A DNA stretch of 64,000 nt from RGIG8775 sp045121195 (GTDB lineage Bacteria > Bacillota > Clostridia > Oscillospirales > CAG-272). Made by a program: the position numbers and the translations under genes. Under the pieces are notes generated by a model. That model was not told where the DNA came from and did not search any database. It saw only the letters and a program-made list of their open reading frames with translations. Location of the stretch: NCBI GenBank assembly GCA_045121195.1, contig JBGVFO010000167.1:26015-90014 (forward strand), read 5' to 3'. Position 1 is the first letter of the stretch. Every line of letters begins with the position of its first letter. This document shows, piece by piece, positions 23,526 to 32,296 of the stretch.

Positions 23526-24890
23526 CTATATCAAAAGGGACATTGCGACTTGGAAATAGATGATCAGCGAAACGGCGTCTACGATGGTGGTGATAAAGGG
23601 AGAAGCCATAACGGCAGGGTCAAGTCCGATCTTTTTAGCAAGAACGGGTAGGGTGCCGCCGACAAACTTCGCCACGACCACGGTGCATACGAGGGTAATG
23701 GAAACGACAGCGGCTTGCATCAGCGAAACGTTGTTTCCGAAAATGAGGTTGTCAACAAGGAGGATCTTGAGGAAGTTGCAGACCGAAAGAACGACACCGC
23801 AGAGAAGTCCTATGCGGAGCTCCTTCCAAATGATCTTGAGGATATCCCGCATACGGATCTCATCAAGGGCAAGACCGCGAATAATGGTGACCGACGCCTG
23901 ACCGCCCGAGTTTCCACCCGTGTCCATCAGCATGGGAATAAAGGCGATGAGAGCGGGGAAGAGCGCCAGGGACTCCTCAAAGCCCGCGATGATCTCACCC
24001 GTAAAGGTGGCAGATACCATAAGGAGCAGCAGCCACGGGATTCGCTTTTTGAAGATCTCCCATACGTTGGATTTCAGATAGGGACGGTTGTCGGGGACCA
24101 GCGCCGCCATCTTTTCGATATCCTCGGTTGCTTCCTCCTCCATAACGTCAAGGGCGTCGTCAACCGTTACGATTCCCACAAGCCGTTTTTCACGGTCTAC
24201 GATGGGAAGCGCCAGCAGATCGTATTTGGAGATCATTGCCGCCACGTCCTCTCGGTGGTCGGTGGTGGAGGCCATGACAAGCTCGGTGCTCATAATGTCC
24301 GACAGCAGAGCATCCGAGTCGGCAAAGAGAAGATCCTTAAGGGATACGGTGCCGTGGAGATGCCGCGCGTTGTCGATGATGTACGCCGTGTAGACCGTCT
24401 CCTTGTCCACACCGGTGCGACGAATGCGGGCAACCGCCTCGTTTACCGTCATATTCTCCTTGAGATCAATAAACTCGGCAGTCATAACGCTACCCGCCGA
24501 ATTTTCGGGATAGCTCAGGAATTTGTTGATCAAAAGACGGGTTTCGGGCTTGGTGACGCGAAGGATGCGCTTGACCATGCTGGCGGGAAGCTCCTCCAGA
24601 AGGTCGACGGCGTCGTCAATGAAAAGCTCGTCTACAAGAAGCGCGAGATCGGTGTCCTTGGTGGTAAGAACGATCTGTTCAATGGCGTCCGAATCCAGCT
24701 CGGCAAATACGTCGGCGGCGATATCCTTGCGAAGCAGTCGGAAGGCGGCGAGGAGCCGATCCCCCTCAAGGGTAGACAGGTAGTCAGCCACGTCCACGGC
24801 ATTCATCGTGTCCACCGATTCAGTAAATGCGTGATATTGCTTTTGCTCAAGGGCTAAGGTCAATTCTTCAAAGCGTTCTTCACGGGTCAA
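23526..24890 (-). CDS. mgtE: Magnesium transporter MgtE
   Basis: 454 residues: an N-terminal superhelical domain, two CBS domains (VMTAEFIDLKENMTVNEAV and LPIVDREKRLVGIVTVDDAL), then five membrane helices with FIPMLMDTGGNSGGQAS and the Mg2+-coordinating ASPFITTIVDAVSLIIYF near the C-terminus. The TTG at 24890 is likely the start because GGAGGTGA lies 5-8 bases upstream; a GTG at 24899 is immediately next to that site and too close. The leader is only about 20 bases, so no Mg2+ riboswitch fits. Confidence 0.92.
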   Translation of the reverse strand: MTREERFEELTLALEQKQYHAFTESVDTMNAVDVADYLSTLEGDRLLAAFRLLRKDIAADVFAELDSDAIEQIVLTTKDTDLALLVDELFIDDAVDLLEELPASMVKRILRVTKPETRLLINKFLSYPENSAGSVMTAEFIDLKENMTVNEAVARIRRTGVDKETVYTAYIIDNARHLHGTVSLKDLLFADSDALLSDIMSTELVMASTTDHREDVAAMISKYDLLALPIVDREKRLVGIVTVDDALDVMEEEATEDIEKMAALVPDNRPYLKSNVWEIFKKRIPWLLLLMVSATFTGEIIAGFEESLALFPALIAFIPMLMDTGGNSGGQASVTIIRGLALDEIRMRDILKIIWKELRIGLLCGVVLSVCNFLKILLVDNLIFGNNVSLMQAAVVSITLVCTVVVAKFVGGTLPVLAKKIGLDPAVMASPFITTIVDAVSLIIYFQVAMSLLI

Positions 24891-24918
24891 GGGAATCACC
24901 TCCCGATGGTTTTTTATT

Positions 24919-24947
24919 AGTATAGCCCGAGATGTTCATTTTGTCAA
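24919..24947 (-). promoter_or_regulatory. Promoter of mgtE
   Basis: Minus strand TTGACA (24942-24947), 17-base spacer, TATACT (24919-24924). Confidence 0.8.
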
Positions 24948-24993
24948 GGTATAAATTTTTAACAAAGGATGATAAATAATTTTTCAAAAGCCC

Positions 24994-25022
24994 TTGATTT
25001 TTTACTTGGGATGTGATACAAT
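24994..25022 (+). promoter_or_regulatory. Promoter of tRNA-Leu
   Basis: TTGATT (24994-24999), 17-base spacer, extended -10 TGA-TACAAT (25017-25022), 19 bases before the tRNA. Confidence 0.8.
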
Positions 25023-25041
25023 AGCAGGGTCAATCGAATAT

Positions 25042-25128
25042 GCCGGAATGATGGAATTGGCAGACGTGCTGGACTCAAAATCCAGTGGTAGCGATACCGT
25101 GCGGGTTCGACCCCCGCTTCCGGCACCA
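25042..25128 (+). tRNA. tRNA-Leu (anticodon CAA)
   Basis: 87 bases with encoded CCA. Acceptor GCCGGAA/TTCCGGC, anticodon stem CTGGA/TCCAG with loop CTCAAAA (anticodon CAA, reads TTG), a long variable arm as in class II tRNAs, and T arm GCGGG-TTCGACC-CCCGC. Flanked by its own promoter and terminator. Confidence 0.95.
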
Positions 25129-25135
25129 AAAAAGA

Positions 25136-25157
25136 CCGAGAGGCAACTGCCTCTCGG
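25136..25157 (+). terminator. tRNA-Leu terminator
   Basis: CCGAGAGGC/GCCTCTCGG with a 4-base loop followed by CTTTTTT. From here to the next promoter (25158-25256) nothing is seen. Confidence 0.85.
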
Positions 25158-25256
25158 CTTTTTTGTGCTTTGATATTCATTTGCAGGATCCTTTTTATTC
25201 TTCATTTGTTCAATGGGAATTTTGAACGATTGTGAAAGGATACGTACGAAAATCTA

Positions 25257-25284
25257 TTGCAAATATGATGGAATATGATATAAT
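25257..25284 (+). promoter_or_regulatory. Promoter of the GH36-like gene
   Basis: TTGCAA (25257-25262), 16-base spacer, extended -10 TGA-TATAAT (25279-25284). Confidence 0.65.
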
Positions 25285-25330
25285 ATTCCTGTAAATGATA
25301 AATTCTCTGTCATGAAAAAGAGGAACGAAT

Positions 25331-27076
25331 ATGAATTTTTCGGTTAAAATGAAGGAGCAGAATGAGAACGTCAGAATCGTGCTTTCCGAGCGGACAGGGG
25401 AGAACGGAATTCTCCTTGTGGACGTGGATGTTTCTTACGCCGAGGCGCAGGTGCCCGAGCCTTTTTCGGTCTGCTTTGAGGTCCCTTGCGTGAATATGTA
25501 TTCCACGTGGGGCGCGACTCTGGGGATGGAGCGGAATCTTGCGCCCGGTTGGAGGCGAAGGAAAACCTACTCCCGTCTGGCGTCGGGGGCTCCATTGCAT
25601 CAGGTACTCTCCTCCGACGGCAGAAACCGACTGACCATTGCCTTGTCCGACGCGATGACACCCACCGAGATTTCTTCGGGAATTAAAGAAGAAACGGCAG
25701 GATTATACTGCGAGGTGCGTTTCTTTACTATGCCCGTTAACAGCCTCTCCGAGTATCATGCCACAATTTACGTGGATCAAAACGACTGCCCTTATGAGGC
25801 TTCGCTGAAGGCGGCGGAGCGCTATTGGGCGGAGGAATGCGGCTACCCTTGCGCGTATATTCCCGACGCGGCGAGACGTCCTATGTACTCTTGCTGGTAC
25901 TCCTTCCATCAGCATATTGACGTGCATGCCATCGTAGAGCAATGCCGCTTGGCAAAAGCCATGGGAATGGACAGCGTTATTGTGGATGATGGCTGGCAGA
26001 CCGAGGACAACTCCCGCGGATATGCCTTCTGCGGCGACTGGGAGGTCGCGTCCTCCAAGATTCCCGATATGAAGGATTTTGTGGATCGCGTACATGAGAC
26101 GGGAATGAAGTTTATTCTTTGGTACTCGGTGCCTTTTATGGGCAAGCGCACCAAGGCGTTTGAGCGCTTTCACGATATGATATTGGGATACTCCACGGCG
26201 GGAAAGACGTTTGCCTCTCTTGACCCCAGATTTCCCGCGGTGAGAGAATATCTGATCGACACCTACCGCCGTGCCGCCGAGGATTGGGGACTTGATGGCT
26301 TTAAGCTGGACTTTATCGATTCCTTCAAGCTGCTTCCCGAAACCCCCGCCTTTGACGAGCGCTGGGATACCTTATCCCTTGAGGAAGGCGTTGACCGACT
26401 GCTGAAGGGGATCACCGATTCGCTTCGTGCCATCAATCCCGATATGTTGATCGAATTCCGCCAGTCCTACTTCGGTCCTACCATCCGCAAATACGGCAAT
26501 ATGATCCGTGTGGCGGACTGCCCGAACGATTCCTTTATGAACCACCTCAGCGGCACCGATCTGCGCTTCTGCCTCGGCAAGACCCCCGTCCACTCGGATA
26601 TGCTGATGTGGCATAACGACGATCCCGTGGAAGCAGCGGCGTATCAGGTGGTCTGCACGCTGTTCACCGTTCCGCAGATCTCGGTGCTTCTCGATAAGAT
26701 CCCCGAGGATCACAAAAAGATGTTACGCTTCTATCTCGGCTTCTGGAATGAAAACCGCGACGTATTGCTTGACGGTGATTTTTCGGCGGAGAATCCCGAG
26801 TCCCTCTATTCGCTGGTGAAGGCAGAACGGGACGGACGGATCGTCGCCGTGGCGCACGCAAAACCGATTCTGACGGTGGAGGATCTCAACAAACTGAGCT
26901 TTGTGAACGCTTCGAATGAGCAGACGCTTGTTCTTCGTGCCGCGACCGATCTTGGTAAGCGCGCTTTCCGCGTGCTGGACTGTATGGGCAACGTAACCGA
27001 GCAGGGAACGCTTGACCTTGCCAAGGGACTGCACGAATTTTTCGTCCCCCGTTGCGGTATGGTTGAAATTCAATAA
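25331..27076 (+). CDS. GH36-like alpha-galactosidase (clan GH-D)
   Basis: 581 residues, cytoplasmic. The catalytic barrel begins near residue 175 with PMYSCWYSFHQ and VIVDDGWQTED. The likely nucleophile is the Asp in DGFKLDFIDSF, and the acid/base the Asp in RVADCPND, the arrangement of clan GH-D (GH27/GH36 alpha-galactosidases and relatives). It is shorter than classical GH36 enzymes (about 700 residues) and its N-terminal beta domain is reduced. Substrate is inferred as an alpha-galactoside or alpha-N-acetylgalactosaminide. It is monocistronic. Confidence 0.8.
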   Translation: MNFSVKMKEQNENVRIVLSERTGENGILLVDVDVSYAEAQVPEPFSVCFEVPCVNMYSTWGATLGMERNLAPGWRRRKTYSRLASGAPLHQVLSSDGRNRLTIALSDAMTPTEISSGIKEETAGLYCEVRFFTMPVNSLSEYHATIYVDQNDCPYEASLKAAERYWAEECGYPCAYIPDAARRPMYSCWYSFHQHIDVHAIVEQCRLAKAMGMDSVIVDDGWQTEDNSRGYAFCGDWEVASSKIPDMKDFVDRVHETGMKFILWYSVPFMGKRTKAFERFHDMILGYSTAGKTFASLDPRFPAVREYLIDTYRRAAEDWGLDGFKLDFIDSFKLLPETPAFDERWDTLSLEEGVDRLLKGITDSLRAINPDMLIEFRQSYFGPTIRKYGNMIRVADCPNDSFMNHLSGTDLRFCLGKTPVHSDMLMWHNDDPVEAAAYQVVCTLFTVPQISVLLDKIPEDHKKMLRFYLGFWNENRDVLLDGDFSAENPESLYSLVKAERDGRIVAVAHAKPILTVEDLNKLSFVNASNEQTLVLRAATDLGKRAFRVLDCMGNVTEQGTLDLAKGLHEFFVPRCGMVEIQ

Positions 27077-27079
27077 TAA

Positions 27080-27108
27080 AAAACGGCTTCCCGCAGGGAA
27101 GCCGTTTT
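27080..27108. terminator. Bidirectional terminator
   Basis: A 13-bp perfect stem AAAACGGCTTCCC/GGGAAGCCGTTTT with a 3-base loop between the convergent GH36-like and tyrS genes. Confidence 0.85.
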
Positions 27109-27116
27109 CACTTTAT

Positions 27117-28334
27117 TTACAGAGTGACCTTCATAAAGCTCTTCTTGCCGCGCTTGAGCACGATGCCGTTCTTAAGAACATCGGCGGTGAAGCTTGCCTT
27201 GATGTCGGTAACCTTTTCGCCGTCAACGGTCACGCCGCCTTGCTCGACCGCGCGTCTTGCCTCGGACTTCGAGGGAACAAGACCGGTCTTGACAAGCAGA
27301 GTAAGAACGTCGATGGCACCGTCAACCAGATCGTCGGCGGAAAGCTCCTTGGTAGGCATATTGTCGGTGTTACCTGCACCGAAGAGTGCGCGCGCGCCCT
27401 CCTGTGCCTTGGCAGCCTCCTCCTCGCCGTGAACCAGCTTGGTAAGCTCGTATGCAAGGATCTCCTTGGCGCGGTTGAGCTGTGCGCCCTCCCAATCGTT
27501 CATCTTGTCGATCTCCTCAAGAGGAAGGAAGGTCAGCATACGGATACACTTGAGAACGTCTGCGTCCTCAATGTTTCTCCAGTACTGGTAGAACTCGTAG
27601 GGCGTAGTTTTGTTGGGATCAAGCCAAACGGCGCCCTTGGCGGTCTTGCCCATCTTCTTGCCCTCGGAGTTGAGGAGCAGGGTGATGGTCATGGCGTGAG
27701 CGTCCTCGCCAAGCTTGCGGCGGATCAGCTCGGTGCCGCCCAGCATATTGGACCACTGGTCGTTACCGCCGAACTGCAGGTTACAGCCGTGGGTCTGGAA
27801 CAGATGATAGAAGTCGTAGGACTGCATGATCATATAGTTGAATTCGAGGAAGGAAAGACCCTTCTCCATTCTTTGCTTGTAGCACTCGGCACGGAGCATA
27901 TTGTTGACCGAGAAGCAAGCGCCTACCTCACGCAGAAGCTCTACGTAATTCAGGTCAAGAAGCCAGTCGGCGTTGTTCACCATCTGTGCCTTGCCCTCGC
28001 CGAACTCAATGAAGCGCTCCATCTGCTTCTTGAAGCAATCGCAGTTATGCTGAATGGTCTCCACCGTCATCATGGAACGCATATCGGTTCTGCCCGAGGG
28101 GTCACCGACCATTGCGGTTCCGCCGCCGATGAGGGCGATGGGGCGGTTGCCCGCCATCTGCAGACGCTTCATCAGGCAAAGTGCCATAAAGTGACCTACG
28201 TGCAGAGAGTCCGCCGTGGGGTCGAAGCCAATGTAAAAGGTGGCTTTTCCGTTATTGATGAGATTTTTGATCTCTTCTTCATTGGTTACCTGAGCGATCA
28301 GGCCGCGGGCAACCAACTCGTCGTAGATTGTCAT
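27117..28334 (-). CDS. tyrS: Tyrosyl-tRNA synthetase
   Basis: 405 residues, class I synthetase. The HIGH-type motif is DSLHVGHFMAL, the tyrosine site YIGFDPTADS is present, and the KMSKS-type loop is KKMGKTAKGAVWLD. A C-terminal S4 RNA-binding domain (EARRAVEQGGVTVDGEKV) follows. ATG 28334 has AAAGGATT upstream; the longer frame passes through the promoter. The leader is only about 25 bases, so the T-box common ahead of tyrS in Firmicutes is absent. Confidence 0.96.
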   Translation of the reverse strand: MTIYDELVARGLIAQVTNEEEIKNLINNGKATFYIGFDPTADSLHVGHFMALCLMKRLQMAGNRPIALIGGGTAMVGDPSGRTDMRSMMTVETIQHNCDCFKKQMERFIEFGEGKAQMVNNADWLLDLNYVELLREVGACFSVNNMLRAECYKQRMEKGLSFLEFNYMIMQSYDFYHLFQTHGCNLQFGGNDQWSNMLGGTELIRRKLGEDAHAMTITLLLNSEGKKMGKTAKGAVWLDPNKTTPYEFYQYWRNIEDADVLKCIRMLTFLPLEEIDKMNDWEGAQLNRAKEILAYELTKLVHGEEEAAKAQEGARALFGAGNTDNMPTKELSADDLVDGAIDVLTLLVKTGLVPSKSEARRAVEQGGVTVDGEKVTDIKASFTADVLKNGIVLKRGKKSFMKVTL

Positions 28335-28367
28335 ATCAGAAATCCTTTCGTGTTGTAAATCAAAGTA

Positions 28368-28396
28368 ATTATATATCACTTGTCCCGAAATGTCAA
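28368..28396 (-). promoter_or_regulatory. Promoter of tyrS
   Basis: Minus strand TTGACA (28391-28396), 17-base spacer, TATAAT (28368-28373). The -35 box overlaps the stop codon of the PurL-like gene. Confidence 0.8.
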
Positions 28397-30090
28397 GAGT
28401 CGACCTCGCATTTGTCGGGATTTTCGGTTTTTGCGATGAGAATGCCCTCAATATCATCTTGGGTTTCTACTAAGAAGCCGCCGATGTGGGAGGATATGGG
28501 AGTGTTCGGGACATACTCGACCACAACGTCGCGGCTCATTTCCTCAAGGTCGGCAAGCAGGTCCTCGCCCGTAGGACGGACGGAGAGCACCTTTCCGTCG
28601 GCGATCAAAGCGCCGACGTAGCCGTACAGCTTCTTCAGATCGGCAAAATCGGGGATGCCGTCGGCGGTATACAGGGGATCCAAATAAAAGATCTTGGTGC
28701 CTTTTCCTTGCGCGGTGGCAGAGGGGGTCACCGCGGGGAGGGGCGCAACCGTAACGGCGGAAAAAGCGGTCTCAGCGGTCTTATCCATAGTAAGGCAAGG
28801 AGAATTTCCACGAAGGGCAAACTCCGCCTGCGCGCGATACAGACCGAGAATGGTACCCAGCGCCTCGCCCACACGCCGAGGGGACAGGGTAAGAGCGGCG
28901 GCGAGCTTGGTCTTCGTTACGTCAGCACCTGCGGCTACACAGTGGGACAGAGAATACACGGTGCCAAGCAGGGCGGCGCGGAAGGAGGCGGTGCTGTGGG
29001 CGTCCACCTTCACTACGGCATTCCGTTTGCCGTTCAAGGTACACGTTCCTATGCGCGCGAGGGACACGTCCGCTTGCCCGTCCCTCGGGGCTTCCACCGT
29101 CGCGGTACACAGACGGGAGAAGGTGAGGGAGCGAAGAAAGGAGAGGGGGAACTGCATCGAGGCTCCGTTTGCCGTGACGTGCAGGGTGTCGGCAGATCCG
29201 ATTTTTGCCAGCAGACAGACGCGAAGATCGCAGTCCTGCGCCTCAAGCAGAAGGTCGGCAGAGCGGGACGGTGATGCGATCAAGAGAGCGCCGGTGACGG
29301 GCTGAACAAGGGCGGACACGGGGTCCGTATCCTTAAATACCCGCTCGGGATATACGGTCATACCTGCCTCCATATCCGCAAGGAGAGGAAGCAGGGCTTG
29401 CTTTTTAGCGATGCTGATACGCTTGACGACCTCGGCGGTCGTGGGAGAGGAAAGAAATTCCGAAAGTGTACGGAAAAAAGGCTCATTGGCGTCTTCAGGA
29501 GAGAGGACGGCAAACACGTAATCACCTGCCGTCGGGGCGTGTCTGTTTTCCGCGAAGGCGCGGGGACGGACGCCGATGGAAATATCGGTGTCCTCATTGC
29601 CGGAGGAGGCGGTGTGCTGATAGCCGTCGGCGGCAAGAAGCAGATCGCGGTAGGGAGAGAAACGAATGCCGACGTCGGCGGGAGAGGCATCCTCGGGGTC
29701 GTGAAGCGTGAGCCACGCCTCCATAAGTCCCGCGAGGGTCGCAAGAGAAAGAGGCTTTTTATCGGCGCGCTGTGCCGCGCTTCTTCTCGTCATCAGATCG
29801 GCAAAGGTATCCGCGATCGCGTCGCTTTCGGTGGTCATTTCCAAAAGTAAGAGGGTGTCGGGGCGGGTGTAGCCGTCCTGTACGATGCTATCCAGCAGTC
29901 GAAGCTCCTCGATACGGGGATCCCGCTTTTGCGTGCGGTAATAGCTCTGACAAAAGCGCAGACCGAGGCTTCCCATAGAGAGGGAAAGCTCTCTTGCCAG
30001 CCTTGACAGATCGTGCTCGGAGAAAAACGGAAAATTTACGAGCGAAATATCGGCGGTATCAAAGACCTTCGCGGATTCGTTCTGATTCAT
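28393..30090 (-). CDS. Divergent PurL-like protein, probable pseudoenzyme
   Basis: 565 residues. Several blocks resemble phosphoribosylformylglycinamidine synthase (PurL). LSLSMGSLGLRFCQSYY plus RDPRIEELRLL (35-66) is like the PurL LSLxLxExxAIQxYF/RxPTDVELE stretch. Residues about 360-425 resemble the VAVGAD and LGxxLxxxxGxYxA parts of the AIR-synthase fold. YTADGIPDFADLKKLYGYV and IADGKVLSV (470-505) resemble the C-terminal synthase half. The catalytic SEHC histidine block, the glycine-rich GGIAEAL segment and the glutaminase domain are missing, and the length is less than half of PurL. A non-catalytic role is inferred. It follows mtaB by 27 bases; ATG 30090 has AAAGGA upstream. Confidence 0.45.
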   Translation of the reverse strand: MNQNESAKVFDTADISLVNFPFFSEHDLSRLARELSLSMGSLGLRFCQSYYRTQKRDPRIEELRLLDSIVQDGYTRPDTLLLLEMTTESDAIADTFADLMTRRSAAQRADKKPLSLATLAGLMEAWLTLHDPEDASPADVGIRFSPYRDLLLAADGYQHTASSGNEDTDISIGVRPRAFAENRHAPTAGDYVFAVLSPEDANEPFFRTLSEFLSSPTTAEVVKRISIAKKQALLPLLADMEAGMTVYPERVFKDTDPVSALVQPVTGALLIASPSRSADLLLEAQDCDLRVCLLAKIGSADTLHVTANGASMQFPLSFLRSLTFSRLCTATVEAPRDGQADVSLARIGTCTLNGKRNAVVKVDAHSTASFRAALLGTVYSLSHCVAAGADVTKTKLAAALTLSPRRVGEALGTILGLYRAQAEFALRGNSPCLTMDKTAETAFSAVTVAPLPAVTPSATAQGKGTKIFYLDPLYTADGIPDFADLKKLYGYVGALIADGKVLSVRPTGEDLLADLEEMSRDVVVEYVPNTPISSHIGGFLVETQDDIEGILIAKTENPDKCEVDS

Positions 30091-30117
30091 AGGTATCCTT
30101 TCTTCGCGCTTTGCGGC

Positions 30118-31428
30118 TTAGACAAGCTGTCCCACAAGACAATCCCCGTCTGTGCTTTGCACAACTACGTCGGCAAAGATCGAATGCATGGCGCGGGGGG
30201 CGGGAACGCGAACCTGTATAAAATTATCGGTGTGTCCGTAGGCAAATCCGTTCTTATAGTCTTCAAAAAGAACGGTAAGACGGGGACGCTCGGTGAGAGC
30301 TTTTTCAAGGATGCCGCGGCGGATCTCGTTCTGACGTGCCGAGAGGATGCGGACCCGCTCGCGGCGGATCGCCTCGGGCACTTGTCCGTCCATAGCGGCG
30401 GCAGGGGTATCCTTCCGCGCGGAATAGGGGAAGGCGTGGATCATAAGGAAGCCCGCCTGCTCAATAAAGGCAAGGGTCTCCTCAAACTCCTTTTCGCCCT
30501 CGTGGGGGAAGCCGAGGATCATATCGGTGGTAAACTGTACGCTCGGCATCGCCTCGCGGAGCAGACGCATGCCGCGAAGTGCCATCTCGGCGTTGTACTT
30601 TCGCTTCATCAGCGCAAGGACGGTATTGCTTCCGCTTTGCATGGAAAGATGAAAGTGGGGGGCGAGGGAGGAGAGGGAGGCGATCCGTTCTACAAACGTG
30701 GGCTTTATGAGGGAAGGGTCGAGAGAGCCAAGACGGACGCGTCCGATGCCCTCAATCTTATCCACCGCCTCCAGAAGGTCAGCGAGAGAAAGCCCGAGAT
30801 CCCGTCCCCAGGACGCCGTTTCAATGCCCGTAAGCACCACCTCGCGGCAACCGTTTGCCACGAGCGCCTTGACCTCCCCGATGACGTCCTCCATCGGCTT
30901 GGAGCGAATGCTTCCGCGGGCGCGGGGGATAATACAGTAGGTGCAGTGGGACTCACAGCCGTCCTCGATCTTGACGTATGCCCGTGTGCGCTCAAAGGTC
31001 TTGATGTGCATTTCCTCAAAGGGAGCGGCTTCGATGGGCGCTACACAGATGCGCGGCGTTTCGTTCTTTTTTTCTGCGGCAAGAAGCCGCTCTGCCGCGT
31101 CTATTACCGAGAGCTTATCGGTGTTTCCGCAGATATAATCGATCCCCGAAACGGTTTTTAGCGCTTCGGGTGCCGTTTGGGAAAGACAGCCCGTCACAAG
31201 AATATACGCCTCGGGATTGCGCGATATGGCGCGACGGATAAACTGCCGTGATTTTCGGTCGCTTTCCGCGGTGACGGTGCAGGTGTTGATCACGTACACG
31301 TCACAGACGTCCGACGGGGATACTACCGCAAAGCCTCTTGCCGCAAACCCCTCGGCAATGGCTTCGGATTCGTATTGATTGACCTTGCATCCCAAGGTAT
31401 AGATGCCTACGGTCGGTTGGCTTGCCAT
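30118..31428 (-). CDS. mtaB: tRNA t6A methylthiotransferase MtaB
   Basis: 436 residues, radical SAM methylthiotransferase. The N-terminal UPF0004 domain starts with IYTLGCKVNQYES, diagnostic of MtaB rather than MiaB or RimO. INTCTVTAESDRKSRQ and VTGCLSQ carry the other auxiliary-cluster cysteines. The radical SAM triad is CESHCTYC. A C-terminal TRAM-like part follows. It converts t6A37 to ms2t6A37 in tRNAs reading ANN codons. First gene of an operon with the PurL-like gene; GGGAGG precedes ATG 31428. Confidence 0.95.
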   Translation of the reverse strand: MASQPTVGIYTLGCKVNQYESEAIAEGFAARGFAVVSPSDVCDVYVINTCTVTAESDRKSRQFIRRAISRNPEAYILVTGCLSQTAPEALKTVSGIDYICGNTDKLSVIDAAERLLAAEKKNETPRICVAPIEAAPFEEMHIKTFERTRAYVKIEDGCESHCTYCIIPRARGSIRSKPMEDVIGEVKALVANGCREVVLTGIETASWGRDLGLSLADLLEAVDKIEGIGRVRLGSLDPSLIKPTFVERIASLSSLAPHFHLSMQSGSNTVLALMKRKYNAEMALRGMRLLREAMPSVQFTTDMILGFPHEGEKEFEETLAFIEQAGFLMIHAFPYSARKDTPAAAMDGQVPEAIRRERVRILSARQNEIRRGILEKALTERPRLTVLFEDYKNGFAYGHTDNFIQVRVPAPRAMHSIFADVVVQSTDGDCLVGQLV

Positions 31429-31459
31429 ACCAGCCCTCCCTTCTTAAAATTCTCTTATC

Positions 31460-31488
31460 AGTATATCACAAAATTTGCTTTTCGTAAA
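31460..31488 (-). promoter_or_regulatory. Promoter of mtaB
   Basis: Minus strand TTTACG (31483-31488), 17-base spacer, extended -10 TGA-TATACT (31460-31465). Confidence 0.55.
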
Positions 31489-31545
31489 GGCTTATTCGAA
31501 AAATCGGGATGAAGCGATGGGATTTTACAATTTTTTAAAAAACTC

Positions 31546-31574
31546 TTGAAAAGGGGGGAGAAAGGTAGTATAAT
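31546..31574 (+). promoter_or_regulatory. Promoter of upp
   Basis: TTGAAA (31546-31551), 17-base spacer, TATAAT (31569-31574). Confidence 0.8.
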
Positions 31575-31607
31575 GTCTTTGAAAATAAAACAAGGGAGAA
31601 TGAAACC

Positions 31608-32237
31608 ATGAGTCAGCTTCATATCGTAGACCACCCTCTGATCACACACAAGCTTTCCATTATGAGAAATAAGAGAACGGGCTCCAAGGATTTCCGCGAG
31701 CTTTTGAACGAGATTGCTATGCTGATGGGCTATGAGCTCACCCGCGATCTCCCTCTTGAAACCATTTCCATCGAGACCCCTCTGACCAAGATGGACGCCA
31801 AGAGAATCTCGGGTAAGAAATTGGCGATCGTGCCGATCCTTCGCGCAGGTCTTGGTATGGTGGACGGACTTCAGCGTCTGGTTCCCGTGGCAAAGGTGGG
31901 ACACATCGGTCTTTACCGTGATCCCGAGACCCATATGCCCGTAGAATATTACTGCAAGCTTCCCACCGACATTGAGGACAGAATCGTCATTCTCGTTGAC
32001 CCCATGCTGGCAACAGGCGGCTCGGCGGTCGATGCCCTTACCATGCTGAAGAATCGCGGATGCAAGAGCATTCGCTTTATGTGCCTTGTTGCCGCACCCG
32101 AGGGTGTGAAGAAGGTACAGGAGGCGCATCCCGACGTAGAGATCTACACGGCGGCGCTTGACGAGTGCCTGAACGAGCACGCCTATATCGTTCCCGGTCT
32201 TGGTGACGCAGGCGACAGAATCTTCGGTACGCTGTAA
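31608..32237 (+). CDS. upp: Uracil phosphoribosyltransferase
   Basis: 209 residues, the family's standard length. It opens with QLHIVDHPLITHKLSIMRN; the PRPP-binding loop is VDPMLATGGSA and the uracil-binding part is YIVPGLGDAGDRIFGT at the C-terminus. It salvages uracil to UMP. ATG 31608 follows GGGAG. A modest hairpin CGGGAGA/TCTCCCG with TTTGTTTT (32254-32280) separates it from the next gene and may be a weak terminator. Confidence 0.96.
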   Translation: MSQLHIVDHPLITHKLSIMRNKRTGSKDFRELLNEIAMLMGYELTRDLPLETISIETPLTKMDAKRISGKKLAIVPILRAGLGMVDGLQRLVPVAKVGHIGLYRDPETHMPVEYYCKLPTDIEDRIVILVDPMLATGGSAVDALTMLKNRGCKSIRFMCLVAAPEGVKKVQEAHPDVEIYTAALDECLNEHAYIVPGLGDAGDRIFGTL

Positions 32238-32296
32238 GAAAATAGTTCACATTCGGGAGAGCGAAAGGTTCTCCCGTTTGTTTTACAGGGAGTTAT

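Noticed and set aside
24900..24990. Mg2+ riboswitch (M-box or ykoK type) ahead of mgtE
   Set aside because: The promoter lies only about 20-30 bases before the start, leaving no room for such an RNA.
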